A DNA stretch of 64,000 nt from Teredinibacter sp. KSP-S5-2 (lineage in GTDB: Bacteria > Pseudomonadota > Gammaproteobacteria > Pseudomonadales > Cellvibrionaceae). The stretch lies in the NCBI RefSeq assembly GCF_032773895.1, contig NZ_CP120416.1, positions 2,540,001-2,604,000 on the forward strand, read 5' to 3'. The position numbers were made by a program, and so were the translations under genes. Every line of letters begins with the position of its first letter. Position 1 is the first letter of the stretch. Shown piece after piece: positions 32,062 to 43,946 of the stretch. The notes under the pieces are model-generated. The model saw nothing but the letters and a program-made list of their open reading frames with translations. It was not told the origin of the DNA and did not search any database.

Positions 32062-32436
32062 TTACTCAGAATTTTCTTCTGATACTTCAATTACGCTCAA
32101 TAGAGGATGTTGGTTTTCTCGAGCATACTGGTTAACTTGAGCACATTTTGTTTCGGCAATATCACGTGAATAAACCCCACACACCGCTCTCCCTTCATGG
32201 TGTACTGCCAACATTACCCGAGTCGCTTTTTCTCGATTCATACTGAAAAAACGTTCCAGTATCTCAACAACAAACTCCATCGGGGTGTAGTCATCGTTCA
32301 GAAGTAGCACTTTATAGAGTGGTGGACGTTTTAATTTTGGCTTTTCTTCCTGTACTGCAACGCCACCATCATCAATGTCACTGTCTGCATCACCCTCTTT
32401 TGATAATGTTAGTTGAAGAAATTCAATATTACCCAT
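32062..32436 (-). CDS. clpS: ClpS N-degron adaptor
   Basis: From ATG 32436 the protein has 124 residues. The disordered acidic N-terminal tail is followed by the ClpS fold: [20 protein letters not shown], then [20 protein letters not shown]. The Asn-Asp of LLNDDYTP and the His pair line the pocket that grips N-terminal Leu, Phe, Trp and Tyr. A longer frame starting with GTG at 32502 adds residues unlike the family, so the inner ATG is preferred, although its Shine-Dalgarno is weak. It hands substrates to ClpA, encoded next. Confidence 0.93.
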   Translation of the reverse strand: MGNIEFLQLTLSKEGDADSDIDDGGVAVQEEKPKLKRPPLYKVLLLNDDYTPMEFVVEILERFFSMNREKATRVMLAVHHEGRAVCGVYSRDIAETKCAQVNQYARENQHPLLSVIEVSEENSE

Positions 32437-32537
32437 GCGATAGGCCCAAACTGACAAAACGTTATAGATATCGATTTTACCCGAACAAAAGGCAACAAAC
32501 ACAATTTCACAGAAAAAAGCCTAAGCCTCTGAAAAAC

Positions 32538-32566
32538 TTGACAAATTGATTACACTTGGTTACAAA
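32538..32566 (+). promoter_or_regulatory. cspD: Sigma70 promoter for cspD
   Basis: A perfect -35 TTGACA is followed after 17 bases by TACAAA (4 of 6 matches to -10). The predicted start leaves a leader of about 80 bases before the cspD ATG, which is typical for cold-shock-domain genes. Confidence 0.55.
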
Positions 32567-32652
32567 TCGACCGTTCAGGGAAATGCAGTATATAAGAATA
32601 ATTAATTGAAAGGGATGCGAAAAACGGTAGCTTTTTTATAGGGGGCCGTATT

Positions 32653-32916
32653 ATGCCTACCGGAACCGTTAAATGGTTTAACAACGCAAAAGGGTTTGGA
32701 TTTATTCTGCCTGACGATGGTGGTGAGGATTTATTCGCTCACTACTCTTCTATCGAGATGGAAGGTTATCGAACGCTCAAGGCGGGTCAACCAGTAGAAT
32801 TTGAGATCGAAAAGAGTGACAAAGGCCTGCACGCCAAAAGCATTCAAATCATCAAGGTCGCGAGTTCAACTTCAGATGAAACTAAGCCAGAGGACGAGTT
32901 AGCGGAAGAGACTTAA
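32653..32916 (+). CDS. cspD: Cold-shock-domain protein CspD
   Basis: The 87-residue protein has one cold-shock domain ([20 protein letters not shown]) with RNP-1 KGFGFI and RNP-2 DLFAHY, then an acidic tail (about 68-87). CspD proteins bind single-stranded DNA and inhibit replication in slow growth. Its position divergent from clpS-clpA, the same as in Escherichia coli and pseudomonads, supports the assignment over a generic Csp. GGGGG lies eight bases before the ATG. Confidence 0.9.
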   Translation: MPTGTVKWFNNAKGFGFILPDDGGEDLFAHYSSIEMEGYRTLKAGQPVEFEIEKSDKGLHAKSIQIIKVASSTSDETKPEDELAEET

Positions 32917-33033
32917 CTTAATAGTCCGCTAAACTAAATTCTAACGCCACCCCATTTCGCTAGACGCCAAATGGCTTTGCCTGCTCGTGCCAGTTTTTCA
33001 AGAAAACCCTTTAAACCGACTCTAGTAGTGCAT

Positions 33034-33073
33034 AAAAAAACCCCTGTAGTTATTTGAAACTACAGGGGTTTTT
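33034..33073. terminator. Bidirectional intrinsic terminator between cspD and icd
   Basis: CCCCTGTAGT and ACTACAGGGG form a perfect 10-bp stem with an 8-base loop, flanked by seven A on the left and five T on the right. It can terminate transcription from both converging genes. Confidence 0.9.
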
Positions 33074-33093
33074 CTTTTTAGCGCACCAAACTG

Positions 33094-36070
<2,977 letters not shown>

Positions 36071-36078
36071 GGATTCCT

Positions 36079-36528
36079 ATGACTTGGTATGCTCACGTTA
36101 CCGTTGCCACAATTGTGTATAAAGAAAACAAGTTTCTTTTGGTGTACGAAGATGCTGATGGCGAAAAAGTGTATAACCAACCCGCCGGCCATCTTGAACC
36201 AGAAGAGACCTTAATCGACGCAGCTATTCGAGAAACCCTGGAAGAAACCCGCTGGCAAGTTGAACCCAGAGCGTATCTCGGTATTAGCCATTACACCTCT
36301 CCTGCAAATGGTGTCACCTACATGCGTAATAGTTTTATTGCCAACCCAATAAAGGAAATAACCGACTACCCTCTCGATAAAGACATCATTAAACCTGTTT
36401 GGTTAACCTATGACGAAATTCTAGAAAGAAAGGATCAATTACGCAGCCCAATCGTGCTGAATGATATTCAACGCTTTCTGGACGGCGAAAGCTATCCACT
36501 CGATATTATTTATACCCACGGAGAATAA
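36079..36528 (+). CDS. nudJ: NudJ-like Nudix pyrophosphatase
   Basis: The 149-residue protein has a complete Nudix box, GHLEPEETLIDAAIRETLEET, matching GX5EX7REUXEE. NudJ of Escherichia coli hydrolyses nucleoside tri- and diphosphates and the thiamine precursor hydroxymethylpyrimidine pyrophosphate. The start MTWYAHVTVATIVYKENKFL and gene order support this subfamily. It is eight bases after rluE. The usual downstream mnmA-hflD-purB genes are missing here. Confidence 0.9.
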   Translation: MTWYAHVTVATIVYKENKFLLVYEDADGEKVYNQPAGHLEPEETLIDAAIRETLEETRWQVEPRAYLGISHYTSPANGVTYMRNSFIANPIKEITDYPLDKDIIKPVWLTYDEILERKDQLRSPIVLNDIQRFLDGESYPLDIIYTHGE

Positions 36529-36682
36529 ACTCTCCATTCGCCAGGGATTGGCCGTGTACCGCTATCAAAAACGATGCATCACAAACAAACGTTTGCATTT
36601 ACTTTCTCCACAATTGAAATAGACAACCATCTTCAAAGCCACTACTCTGCGATGCATTTACCCCCCTCCCAAGGAGAAATTC

Positions 36683-37552
36683 ATGCGCGATATTCACTTT
36701 GTCGTTGATGGCAGCAAAGTATCTGGCCACCTTTATATACCCAAAGATAGCGCTAAAAACAAAGCATACCCATGTGTTATTTTGTGCCACGGATTTTGTG
36801 GTGTTAAAGAATTATTACTGCCCGCTTTTGCCGATTATTTTGCCAATAATGGTTATGCCGCCCTAACTTTCGATTATCGAGGTTTCGGACAAAGTGAAGG
36901 AGAAAAAGGCAGATTAGTGCCTGAGTTACAAATTGAAGATATTCAACAAGCGATTGCATACGTTTCCAGTCTTGACGAAATCGACGAAAACAAAATTGCC
37001 TTATGGGGCACATCTTTTGGCGGTGCCAACGCCATTGTCGCCGCATCTAACAATTCGGCAGTTAAATGCCTGACTGTGCAGCTCACCTTCGCCGACGGAG
37101 AGCGTGTTATTACGGGAAATATGACAGAGGAAGAAAAACAAAAATTTCTTGCCACCATAAAAAAAATGCAAGACAAAAAAGCGGCGACAGGAAAAGAAAT
37201 GATGGTTCCTATAGCCAAAGTCCTCTCGGACGAACAATCCAAGGCGTTTTACACGCAATACGCCGACGACTACCCTGCACTAAAAGAAAAAATCCCTTTC
37301 CTCACTATTGCAGAAACAATTAATCATAAACCCGAAAAATATACGCAAGACATACGAGTACCTGTACATATTACATGTGCGGGCAAAGACGCCGTAAATC
37401 CACCCGAAGAATCTCAAATACTCTATGACCGAATATCAAGCACGAAGGAGCTTCTAATGCTTGAAGATGCAACGCATTACGAAGTTTATGAAGGGATGTT
37501 ATTTAATAAAGTCGCGGAAGCTCATTTGAACTGGTTTCAAAAACACTTATAG
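36683..37552 (+). CDS. Alpha/beta hydrolase of unknown substrate
   Basis: The 289-residue cytoplasmic protein has the alpha/beta-hydrolase core: an oxyanion-hole strand CVILCHGFCG, the nucleophile elbow ALWGTSFGGANA (Ser of G-T-S-F-G), a late Asp in GKDAVNPP, and the catalytic His in EDATHYEVYEG. YGRGFGQS-like FDYRGFGQSEGEKG is typical of the esterase/dienelactone-hydrolase-like group. There is no signal peptide. AAGGAG lies six bases before the ATG. The substrate is not deducible; the neighbours give no clear pathway. Confidence 0.85.
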   Translation: MRDIHFVVDGSKVSGHLYIPKDSAKNKAYPCVILCHGFCGVKELLLPAFADYFANNGYAALTFDYRGFGQSEGEKGRLVPELQIEDIQQAIAYVSSLDEIDENKIALWGTSFGGANAIVAASNNSAVKCLTVQLTFADGERVITGNMTEEEKQKFLATIKKMQDKKAATGKEMMVPIAKVLSDEQSKAFYTQYADDYPALKEKIPFLTIAETINHKPEKYTQDIRVPVHITCAGKDAVNPPEESQILYDRISSTKELLMLEDATHYEVYEGMLFNKVAEAHLNWFQKHL

Positions 37553-37603
37553 GGAAAATAAACCATGTCAGACTTAGAACGCCTGACATGGTTGTACATA
37601 TGC

Positions 37604-39601
37604 CTAATTTTCTGAAGCTGGATAGTAAAACTTGGTATATTTATCATCATCACCGATAAAATACCCTTGTCCAAAGCGAGTGGAATATTCGTACTCACTT
37701 TCAGGTGGCTTAGTCGGATCAACTCGTCGATAGTAGCCAACCAAACCAGAAAGAACACCATTTTGGAATAGTTCCACCTCTAAAGTATGCTTACCTTTGA
37801 TTAGCGGAATATACTCTCTGAGCTTGAACTCATCCATTTTCTTCAGACGGTTAGATTCCAGAATTGTTCTACCATCTATTTTCATGCGATAGCCGTCATC
37901 TGCATAAATAGTGAACATGTAAAATCCATCTTCAAGCACTTCAAAATCAGTTTTTGCATTCAAAAAGAAATTTTCCCGGAATTCTGGAAACTCTCCAATC
38001 GTACGGTGCTTTAACGTAAGCGAAGCAAGAAATTCAAGGTTGTTTACCTTAATTTCTTTACTATTGATGATATTTCTCTTCGCATCCAAATTGTGTATAG
38101 AACCGCGATTATTTTCCACAAACACCTTCACTTTAGGTTCCACCAAAAGATAACGAAATTCTTTATATGTGTAATACGCTGCTGTGGAAATTAGAACAAC
38201 ACCAATATAGGCATATATAAACCGCTTGTACTTCTCAAAATGCTGTACCGCACTCCTCAAATAAATAAAGAACAAAATATACAGCGCATAGGAAAAGTTA
38301 GTGAAATACTGATGGGTAACGGTATAGAAGAAGAGTGCTGCCGCACACAAACCGAAAATAGATGTAAAAAGAATGACATGGGCATTTTTTGCATCACGCT
38401 CTTTAAACGTAATATATAACAGCCCGCAGAATACCAGCATGTAAAAGGTAATATACCTGAACGGGTCAAAAAACCAGTTAAACCCTTTAACACTAGGCAC
38501 AGCCGGGAACAAATTATTAAAGAACAATTGATTGTATTTTTTGACATGCTCAACCCAAAGACGCGGATTTGCCTTTAGAATTTTCCAGCCCTCTTCATAG
38601 AACCTTTTTGAATCATAGATAGGGATATTGGTCACTATCGTGCCATATTCAGGGTTGCCCGCTACAGACGAAGGAACAAAGCCATAAGTTAAGCCATCCC
38701 AACTGCTGACTATTTTATGAACCTGTGTTTGCCCCAGGAAGAAATTGTAGCCAGAGTGCGCCGTAATACCTCTTAACTTGCCATCCGACACACGATTGTT
38801 TTCTGCAACAATAGAAAAAATAACCGCAAAGAAGGCAATTGAAAAAACACCTGCCTTTAGGGCTCGGGGAAACAACTCCTTGATTAACTCTGCCAAAGTT
38901 TTTCCTGAAAATGAAAAACCAAAAAAGACAATATACAAAGCACACGGCAACCCCAACAGTCCATTAGACGGGCGCACACCAACACCGAAGGCAAGCACTA
39001 ATCCGGCCATGTAAACCATATAGCTATTTTGCCAGCGCATAACCAGATAGAGGGCTGAAATAATGATCGGAATAGCAAAAGGCTCACCGAGTAAAAAGAC
39101 ATTGAAATATAGGTTTGGATACGCGAAAGCATAGGTTGCAGCTAACGCTAAAGCCCAGTGCCGACTATTCAAAACACGCAAGCCAATTAAATACAGCGAT
39201 AAAGTAGCAAAACAGGAAAGCAACACGTTTAGCGACAACATCACTTGTAAACCGTAGTGGCGGATATGGAAGAACTCCAGCCAGGTAAAAACAGAGGCAA
39301 TGACTCTGGAGTAGAAAGGCGCATTCGAAACCCAAGTATTGGGTGTTTTTTCATCACCAGAAAAAATCTGAACTGCCCGCTCCCAATAACCGTGCATATC
39401 ACTAGTCAAATAATGTTGATATTGAGACCACTCAAAGACAAGTAAGAAGTTCAAAACGGTTGATACAACGATCACCGCAACTATCGGAAAGTATTGATGC
39501 TGAATAACGAGCCTGAAATACTCTGTCAGAATCGTCTTCCATTTGGAGGTGCCAGCTTGAGTATTAGAAACGGGAGCTGCCGCAGAATCATAGGAGCTCA
39601 T
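37604..39601 (-). CDS. GT-C membrane glycosyltransferase with C-terminal PA14-like domain
   Basis: From ATG 39601 (GGAG seven bases before it) the protein has 665 residues. After a short cytoplasmic tail there are roughly ten transmembrane helices (about 30-485), with a first periplasmic loop carrying TSDMHGYWERAVQIF, where GT-C enzymes keep the catalytic acid. This resembles the ArnT/dolichyl-phosphate-mannose transferase group that uses polyprenyl-phosphate sugars. The C-terminal ~130 residues read like a PA14 beta-barrel (DGFYMFTIYADDGYRMKIDG), often carbohydrate-binding. It is divergent from gtrA and the GT2 gene, which probably make and flip its donor. Confidence 0.8.
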   Translation of the reverse strand: MSSYDSAAAPVSNTQAGTSKWKTILTEYFRLVIQHQYFPIVAVIVVSTVLNFLLVFEWSQYQHYLTSDMHGYWERAVQIFSGDEKTPNTWVSNAPFYSRVIASVFTWLEFFHIRHYGLQVMLSLNVLLSCFATLSLYLIGLRVLNSRHWALALAATYAFAYPNLYFNVFLLGEPFAIPIIISALYLVMRWQNSYMVYMAGLVLAFGVGVRPSNGLLGLPCALYIVFFGFSFSGKTLAELIKELFPRALKAGVFSIAFFAVIFSIVAENNRVSDGKLRGITAHSGYNFFLGQTQVHKIVSSWDGLTYGFVPSSVAGNPEYGTIVTNIPIYDSKRFYEEGWKILKANPRLWVEHVKKYNQLFFNNLFPAVPSVKGFNWFFDPFRYITFYMLVFCGLLYITFKERDAKNAHVILFTSIFGLCAAALFFYTVTHQYFTNFSYALYILFFIYLRSAVQHFEKYKRFIYAYIGVVLISTAAYYTYKEFRYLLVEPKVKVFVENNRGSIHNLDAKRNIINSKEIKVNNLEFLASLTLKHRTIGEFPEFRENFFLNAKTDFEVLEDGFYMFTIYADDGYRMKIDGRTILESNRLKKMDEFKLREYIPLIKGKHTLEVELFQNGVLSGLVGYYRRVDPTKPPESEYEYSTRFGQGYFIGDDDKYTKFYYPASEN

Positions 39602-39925
39602 ACTTATTCTCCGCATTTTATATTTGTTATTAGTCGGATAGTGCTAAGTTTTGCCGATAAGGCCTGAACCAGGCAACTAGAGAAAGGCAATATAACAAAA
39701 GTCAGCGATCAACCGCTAGCCGCGCACCCAGGATTTGTGAGCAAATTTACGGCTTAATCTCCACCATATGGCATAATGTGATCGTTGCGACTGTCTCATC
39801 AACGCAATAACATGCTAGGATAGCGAATTGGCAGCCTAAGTAGTCGCATATAAGGCAAAGTCAGCGATTCATAAGGCTGCACCTCGAGATAAAGATAATA
39901 ATAACCTCGTATAGAGCTATAACTC
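39602..39925. other. Divergent intergenic region of the glycan cluster
   Basis: These 324 bases separate the GT-C gene (minus) from gtrA (plus). The 11-base direct repeat AAGTCAGCGAT occurs at 39699-39709 and 39858-39868. No clear promoter hexamers were found. Confidence 0.4.
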
Positions 39926-40369
39926 ATGGTTAGCAGTACTCATATTAAGACGTTTCTGGGCTTTGCGTTTCTCTCAGGAATGGGCTGGATATGTGATTTC
40001 GCCACATATGCCTTTTTGGTGGAACGGTTAGATCAATCCCCCGCTCTCGCCAACTTCATATCCTCATACGTTGGGGTCACATTCGTCTATGCCACATCGT
40101 TAAGGCTGGTATTTAATAAAGTCACCAATAACCACACCCTGTTCTTAAGCTTATATTGGGGTTACCAGTTTGTATCCATCTCCCTGTATTCAGGCGCATT
40201 AAGTTATGTCGTCAATTGGGTTGAAGGACTCAGTTATCTTTCCGCGTACGGCAGCAATAGCGGTATTTTAGGCAAGATCATAATTACGCCAATAAACCTT
40301 TTCACTAACTTTATTTTTATGAAAATTCTTACTGAATTTATGACGGATAAGGTGAGCCACAATGTCTAA
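39926..40369 (+). CDS. GtrA-like flippase
   Basis: The 147-residue protein has four transmembrane helices and the GtrA pattern (FAFLSGMGWICDFATYAFLV at the start, then FISSYVGVTFVY and the late ITPINLFTNFIFMKILTEF). GtrA proteins are thought to flip undecaprenyl-phosphate-linked sugars for O-antigen or cell-wall glycosylation. It overlaps the GT2 gene by 8 bases, so donor synthesis and flipping are translationally coupled. Confidence 0.88.
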   Translation: MVSSTHIKTFLGFAFLSGMGWICDFATYAFLVERLDQSPALANFISSYVGVTFVYATSLRLVFNKVTNNHTLFLSLYWGYQFVSISLYSGALSYVVNWVEGLSYLSAYGSNSGILGKIIITPINLFTNFIFMKILTEFMTDKVSHNV

Positions 40370-41159
40370 AATTCTTGTATTTATTCCTTGCTATCGATGC
40401 GCGCCACAAGTTCAACGCGTGTTAAGCCAGTTCGACGAAGGTATACAAAAACTCATCGATACCGTTGTTGTCGTGGACAACCAATCTCCTGATGACACAC
40501 TCCCTACAGCAATTGCATCTGGGCAAGAACAACTGAAGCAATGTCGTTTCATTGCCTGGAAAAACATCGACAATTATGGATTAGGTGGCTCCCACAAAGC
40601 GGCATTTCGTTATGCTATAGAGCATGACTACGACTATTTAATCGTATTGCACGGCGATGACCAGGCAGATATTCGCGATCTGAAACCCCATTTGGAATCA
40701 GGTGAGTACGCCAATTATGATTGTTTTATGGGTGCCCGGTTTATGCCCGGCAGTAAATTGAAAGGCTATTCCTGGTTTCGCACTTTTGGCAACCACGTAT
40801 ATAACCTGCTGTTTAGCATACCTGTATTAAAACGTGTATATGACCTTGGCTCGGGATTAAACATGTACAAACTTTCACCTTTTCGTGAGTTTTACTACAA
40901 GAACTTTCCTGATGACTTAACATTCAATTACATGATGCTTTTAGGAAGTTATAACCAAAAACAATCCGTCAAATTTTTTCCTATAACTTGGCGAGAAGAG
41001 GATCAGGTTTCAAACGTTAAACTTTTCAGTCAGGCGACAAGAGTTCTCTCTCTCCTGGCAGGCTATTTCTTTGGGCGCAGCCGCTTTCTTAAGACAGAAA
41101 TGCGAAAGAAAGCATTCGATGAATATCGAGGCGAAATTCAATTTGATAGCAAAAACTAA
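40362..41159 (+). CDS. GT2 glycosyltransferase (DPM1/GtrB-like polyprenyl-phosphate sugar synthase)
   Basis: The 265-residue GT-A enzyme has VFIPCYRCAPQVQRVLSQF at its N terminus, VVVVDNQSPDD for nucleotide binding, and a HGDDQADIRD segment in place of the usual DADLQ metal site. The later GSGLNMYKL is typical of DPM1-like enzymes. It lacks the two C-terminal membrane helices of GtrB, so it is probably peripheral. It likely transfers a sugar from a nucleotide donor to polyprenyl phosphate, with GtrA flipping the product and the GT-C enzyme using it. The sugar is unknown. Confidence 0.85.
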   Translation: MSKILVFIPCYRCAPQVQRVLSQFDEGIQKLIDTVVVVDNQSPDDTLPTAIASGQEQLKQCRFIAWKNIDNYGLGGSHKAAFRYAIEHDYDYLIVLHGDDQADIRDLKPHLESGEYANYDCFMGARFMPGSKLKGYSWFRTFGNHVYNLLFSIPVLKRVYDLGSGLNMYKLSPFREFYYKNFPDDLTFNYMMLLGSYNQKQSVKFFPITWREEDQVSNVKLFSQATRVLSLLAGYFFGRSRFLKTEMRKKAFDEYRGEIQFDSKN

Positions 41160-41179
41160 ACTAGCTAAAAACAAAACTA

Positions 41180-42058
41180 ATGATCGCACAAAAAAAGAAT
41201 GAATTACTGTTAGAAATATACCTGCTGCTTTTGGCAGGCGTAATACTGTTTTGGTTCGTCCGCTGGGGCGGTGACTTGCCCCAAGTATTTCAGAACATTG
41301 ATTTGTTTTACATTCTTAGCGTAATTGGTGCTTACACCTTATCGCACGTCTTCCGTATGATGCGTTTAGCCATGCTTTCGCTGGACCAAAGAAATCAAAT
41401 ATTACCTTTGGTTTCCTGTCATGCAGTGACAGCCCTTCCAAGCTCTATGTTGCCATTTAAAATTGGGGAAATAATACGTCTTGGATCCTTTTTTTATGTA
41501 CTAAAAACCCGAAAAGCCCTGGCAATATGGTTGGCAGAACGGTTTGTGGATATTTCAGTCATCTCCTTATTCATCCTCATTCTGTATTTTTTTAACATTG
41601 ATGTACCAAAGCAATTACGAACCATTTTTATATTGTTCTTCGTTTTTTCTTTATTAGCACTCATGGCCTTCTTTGCCGTTTCCAAAGTATTTATATATTT
41701 AAACCGCTACCTTGTTTTAGCCAGCTCATCAAAGCACGGTTTACAACTACTTAAAATAAGCCATCACCTGAGACAACTAGAAGACGCGATATTTCGCTCT
41801 TTCGAAGGTCGTTTTGCCAGTGTTTTTTTACTATCCGTTTTTATTTGGCTGGCCGAAATCGCCGGCATGGCACTATTCCTTAAAAGCTTAAACACAGACT
41901 TTAAGGCAATATCACACTATTTCTTAGCAGGGTTGTCTGGCGTATTTTATGAAAGCACCGCAAAAGTCAGTTACGACATTTATCAGGATGTCGTACTCAT
42001 ACTCCTGGCGATTATTTTTGGTTTGATTGTATTTGTAGGAAAGCGATTAAGTAGATAA
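41180..42058 (+). CDS. LPG synthase/AglD-type membrane protein (UPF0104-like)
   Basis: The 292-residue protein has about seven or eight hydrophobic helices and the pattern of the lysylphosphatidylglycerol-synthase transmembrane family: IGAYTLSHVFRMMRLAMLSL near the start, then LPFKIGEIIRLGSFF and AIWLAERFVDISVISLFIL. Members without the cytoplasmic aminoacyl domain are often found with glycosyltransferases and are suspected flippases or lipid-linked-sugar handlers. It lies 20 bases after the GT2 gene and 6 before the phosphotransferase. Confidence 0.82.
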   Translation: MIAQKKNELLLEIYLLLLAGVILFWFVRWGGDLPQVFQNIDLFYILSVIGAYTLSHVFRMMRLAMLSLDQRNQILPLVSCHAVTALPSSMLPFKIGEIIRLGSFFYVLKTRKALAIWLAERFVDISVISLFILILYFFNIDVPKQLRTIFILFFVFSLLALMAFFAVSKVFIYLNRYLVLASSSKHGLQLLKISHHLRQLEDAIFRSFEGRFASVFLLSVFIWLAEIAGMALFLKSLNTDFKAISHYFLAGLSGVFYESTAKVSYDIYQDVVLILLAIIFGLIVFVGKRLSR

Positions 42059-42064
42059 CAAACA

Positions 42065-43528
42065 ATGAATAATGAATCCTCCCCAATTTTTGTAGTATAC
42101 GATGATCGCGAATTCACCAGCGAAGAAGTTAAGCCTTTTGTTGGTGATCGCAGATATAGCGATATCATATTCAAGCGAAAGAAGTTAAAAGCCTACTTCT
42201 ATGACTATCTTTCCGACATAAAAAAGGACCATGTTTTCCACATACACAACCGCCATGAAGTTGGCGAATTACGTAAACAAATTGAAGATGTTGGCGACCC
42301 TTGTGGAATTTTGATTGTTTCATCAAAGGCAGGCATTATTTCCAATGGCAATTTTGAACAACTTCTTGCCCGCTTACCTTTTGCGGAAGACAGCTTTTGC
42401 GACAGAGCCTTCAAACCAATGATATCCTTTTTCAAGGATAGCCACGAACTGATTGAACATTGGGAAAAATTCCAAAGCAAACCACTGCACTCTTGGGAAG
42501 AACCACAAACCGGAATGGAACGACTACTTTCCGTTCAACCACTTGACCTTGGTAAAAGCCGGGATTTCCTATCCTTTATGACAGGCTCGACAGAAACACG
42601 ACATTTTAACCAAGTCGAAATTGATTCATTCTATTACACTAAAAAGTCTTCAGACGTAAGAAAAATGGAAGCGGAATATCGGTTTTACGATTTGGTTCCC
42701 GAGCCGATGCGCCCTTGGTTAATTCAGCCCTTTGACTACAAACGTGACGGTGATACCGCCTCATACAAAATGATGCGTTATTACCTCGCCGATACAGCTC
42801 TCCAGTGGGTGCATGGAGCGTTTTCCAACGCTTCGTTTGAAGCCTTTATCGACCGTTTGCTGTTTTTTATTCACCAACGCCCCAGAAAAGAAACGAATAA
42901 GAGTGACGTTGCCACAGTAGCAAAATCACTTTATCTTGATAAAGTAGAATCGAGAGCAAAGCAGTTGTTTGATTTACCAGATGGAAAAAAGGTCAATGAA
43001 CTGGTATCCATTGCAGACCCCAATCTCGAATTGAACATCCAGATCGAACGCTATAAAGCCTTATATAAAAAATACGAAAAGGAATTTCATCTCAACTATC
43101 TGTCTGCTGGCCACGGAGACCCTTGTTTCTCCAATATTCTCTATGACCAACAGCGGTACATATTAAAAGCCATTGACCCTAAAGGCGCCTTAACGGAAGA
43201 AGACGTATGGACACATCCATACTACGATCTGTGCAAGATATCACACAGTGTCATGGGTAATTATGACTTTATTAATAACGGGCTATACGAAGTCACACTA
43301 GATGATGAAAACGGTTTAATTCTAAAAATTAAAGCCAATCAACATCTTGCAAAAAAGGAACTGTTTTTAGATAAACTTAAAGAATTGGGTTACGACTGGA
43401 AAATCATCCGCCTAGGAGAAGCGTCCCTATTCTTATCGATGCTACCACTACATATCGATCACCCAAACAAAGTGATGGCATTCATATTAATTGCAAAACA
43501 AATATTAGATGAGGTTGAACGTGCTTAA
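42065..43528 (+). CDS. Phosphotransferase (choline kinase/APH-like fold) with unknown N-terminal domain
   Basis: The 487-residue protein has a kinase-like C-terminal half with the Brenner-type catalytic motif AGHGDPCFSNILYD (H350, D352, N357) and the metal-binding IDPKG (D371), as in choline kinase and aminoglycoside phosphotransferases. The N-terminal ~170 residues match nothing I recognise. In sugar-cluster relatives such enzymes phosphorylate a small alcohol or sugar. With the following phosphatase and nucleotidyltransferase genes it probably makes an activated, phosphate-linked substituent. The substrate is unknown. It overlaps the next gene by 8 bases. Confidence 0.75.
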   Translation: MNNESSPIFVVYDDREFTSEEVKPFVGDRRYSDIIFKRKKLKAYFYDYLSDIKKDHVFHIHNRHEVGELRKQIEDVGDPCGILIVSSKAGIISNGNFEQLLARLPFAEDSFCDRAFKPMISFFKDSHELIEHWEKFQSKPLHSWEEPQTGMERLLSVQPLDLGKSRDFLSFMTGSTETRHFNQVEIDSFYYTKKSSDVRKMEAEYRFYDLVPEPMRPWLIQPFDYKRDGDTASYKMMRYYLADTALQWVHGAFSNASFEAFIDRLLFFIHQRPRKETNKSDVATVAKSLYLDKVESRAKQLFDLPDGKKVNELVSIADPNLELNIQIERYKALYKKYEKEFHLNYLSAGHGDPCFSNILYDQQRYILKAIDPKGALTEEDVWTHPYYDLCKISHSVMGNYDFINNGLYEVTLDDENGLILKIKANQHLAKKELFLDKLKELGYDWKIIRLGEASLFLSMLPLHIDHPNKVMAFILIAKQILDEVERA

Positions 43529-43931
43529 TCCAGATTTACCCAAACTCGAACCAGGAGAAGGAATGCTTGTCGTCGATATTGATGGCACACTATGCCCGGT
43601 TAAAGGCAAAGATGAGCACTACGCAGACCTCGTACCCTATCCCGAAATGGTGGAGAAACTCAGGGAATATCAAAACCGCGGCTATACCATTATGCTATAC
43701 ACCGCCAGAAACATGAAAACACATGGCGGAAATCTTGGCAAAATAAACATGCACACAGCTCCATTGCTATTAAAATGGATCGAAAAGTGGGATATCCCAT
43801 GTGATGAGATCATGTTTGGCAAACCTTGGCCTCAGAAAAAAGGGTTCTATATTGATGACCGATCAATACGACCCGATGAGTTTCTTAAATACTCAGAAGA
43901 AGAAATTCATCAAATGCTTGGCGAAAAATAA
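43521..43931 (+). CDS. HAD-superfamily phosphatase of a capsule/glycan cluster
   Basis: The 136-residue protein has HAD motif I in GMLVVDIDGTLCPV (DxDGT), motif II around YTARNMK, and motif III/IV in GKPWPQKKGFYIDDRSIRPDEF. It is a small, cap-less-looking form found beside sugar nucleotidyltransferases. I chose GTG 43521 because GAGG lies six bases before it; an in-frame ATG at 43509 has no such site. The resulting 8-base overlap with the kinase gene matches other couplings in this window. It may remove a phosphate from a sugar or alcohol phosphate intermediate. Confidence 0.78.
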   Translation: MLNPDLPKLEPGEGMLVVDIDGTLCPVKGKDEHYADLVPYPEMVEKLREYQNRGYTIMLYTARNMKTHGGNLGKINMHTAPLLLKWIEKWDIPCDEIMFGKPWPQKKGFYIDDRSIRPDEFLKYSEEEIHQMLGEK

Positions 43932-43946
43932 TTTCAGGAGTTAAGT

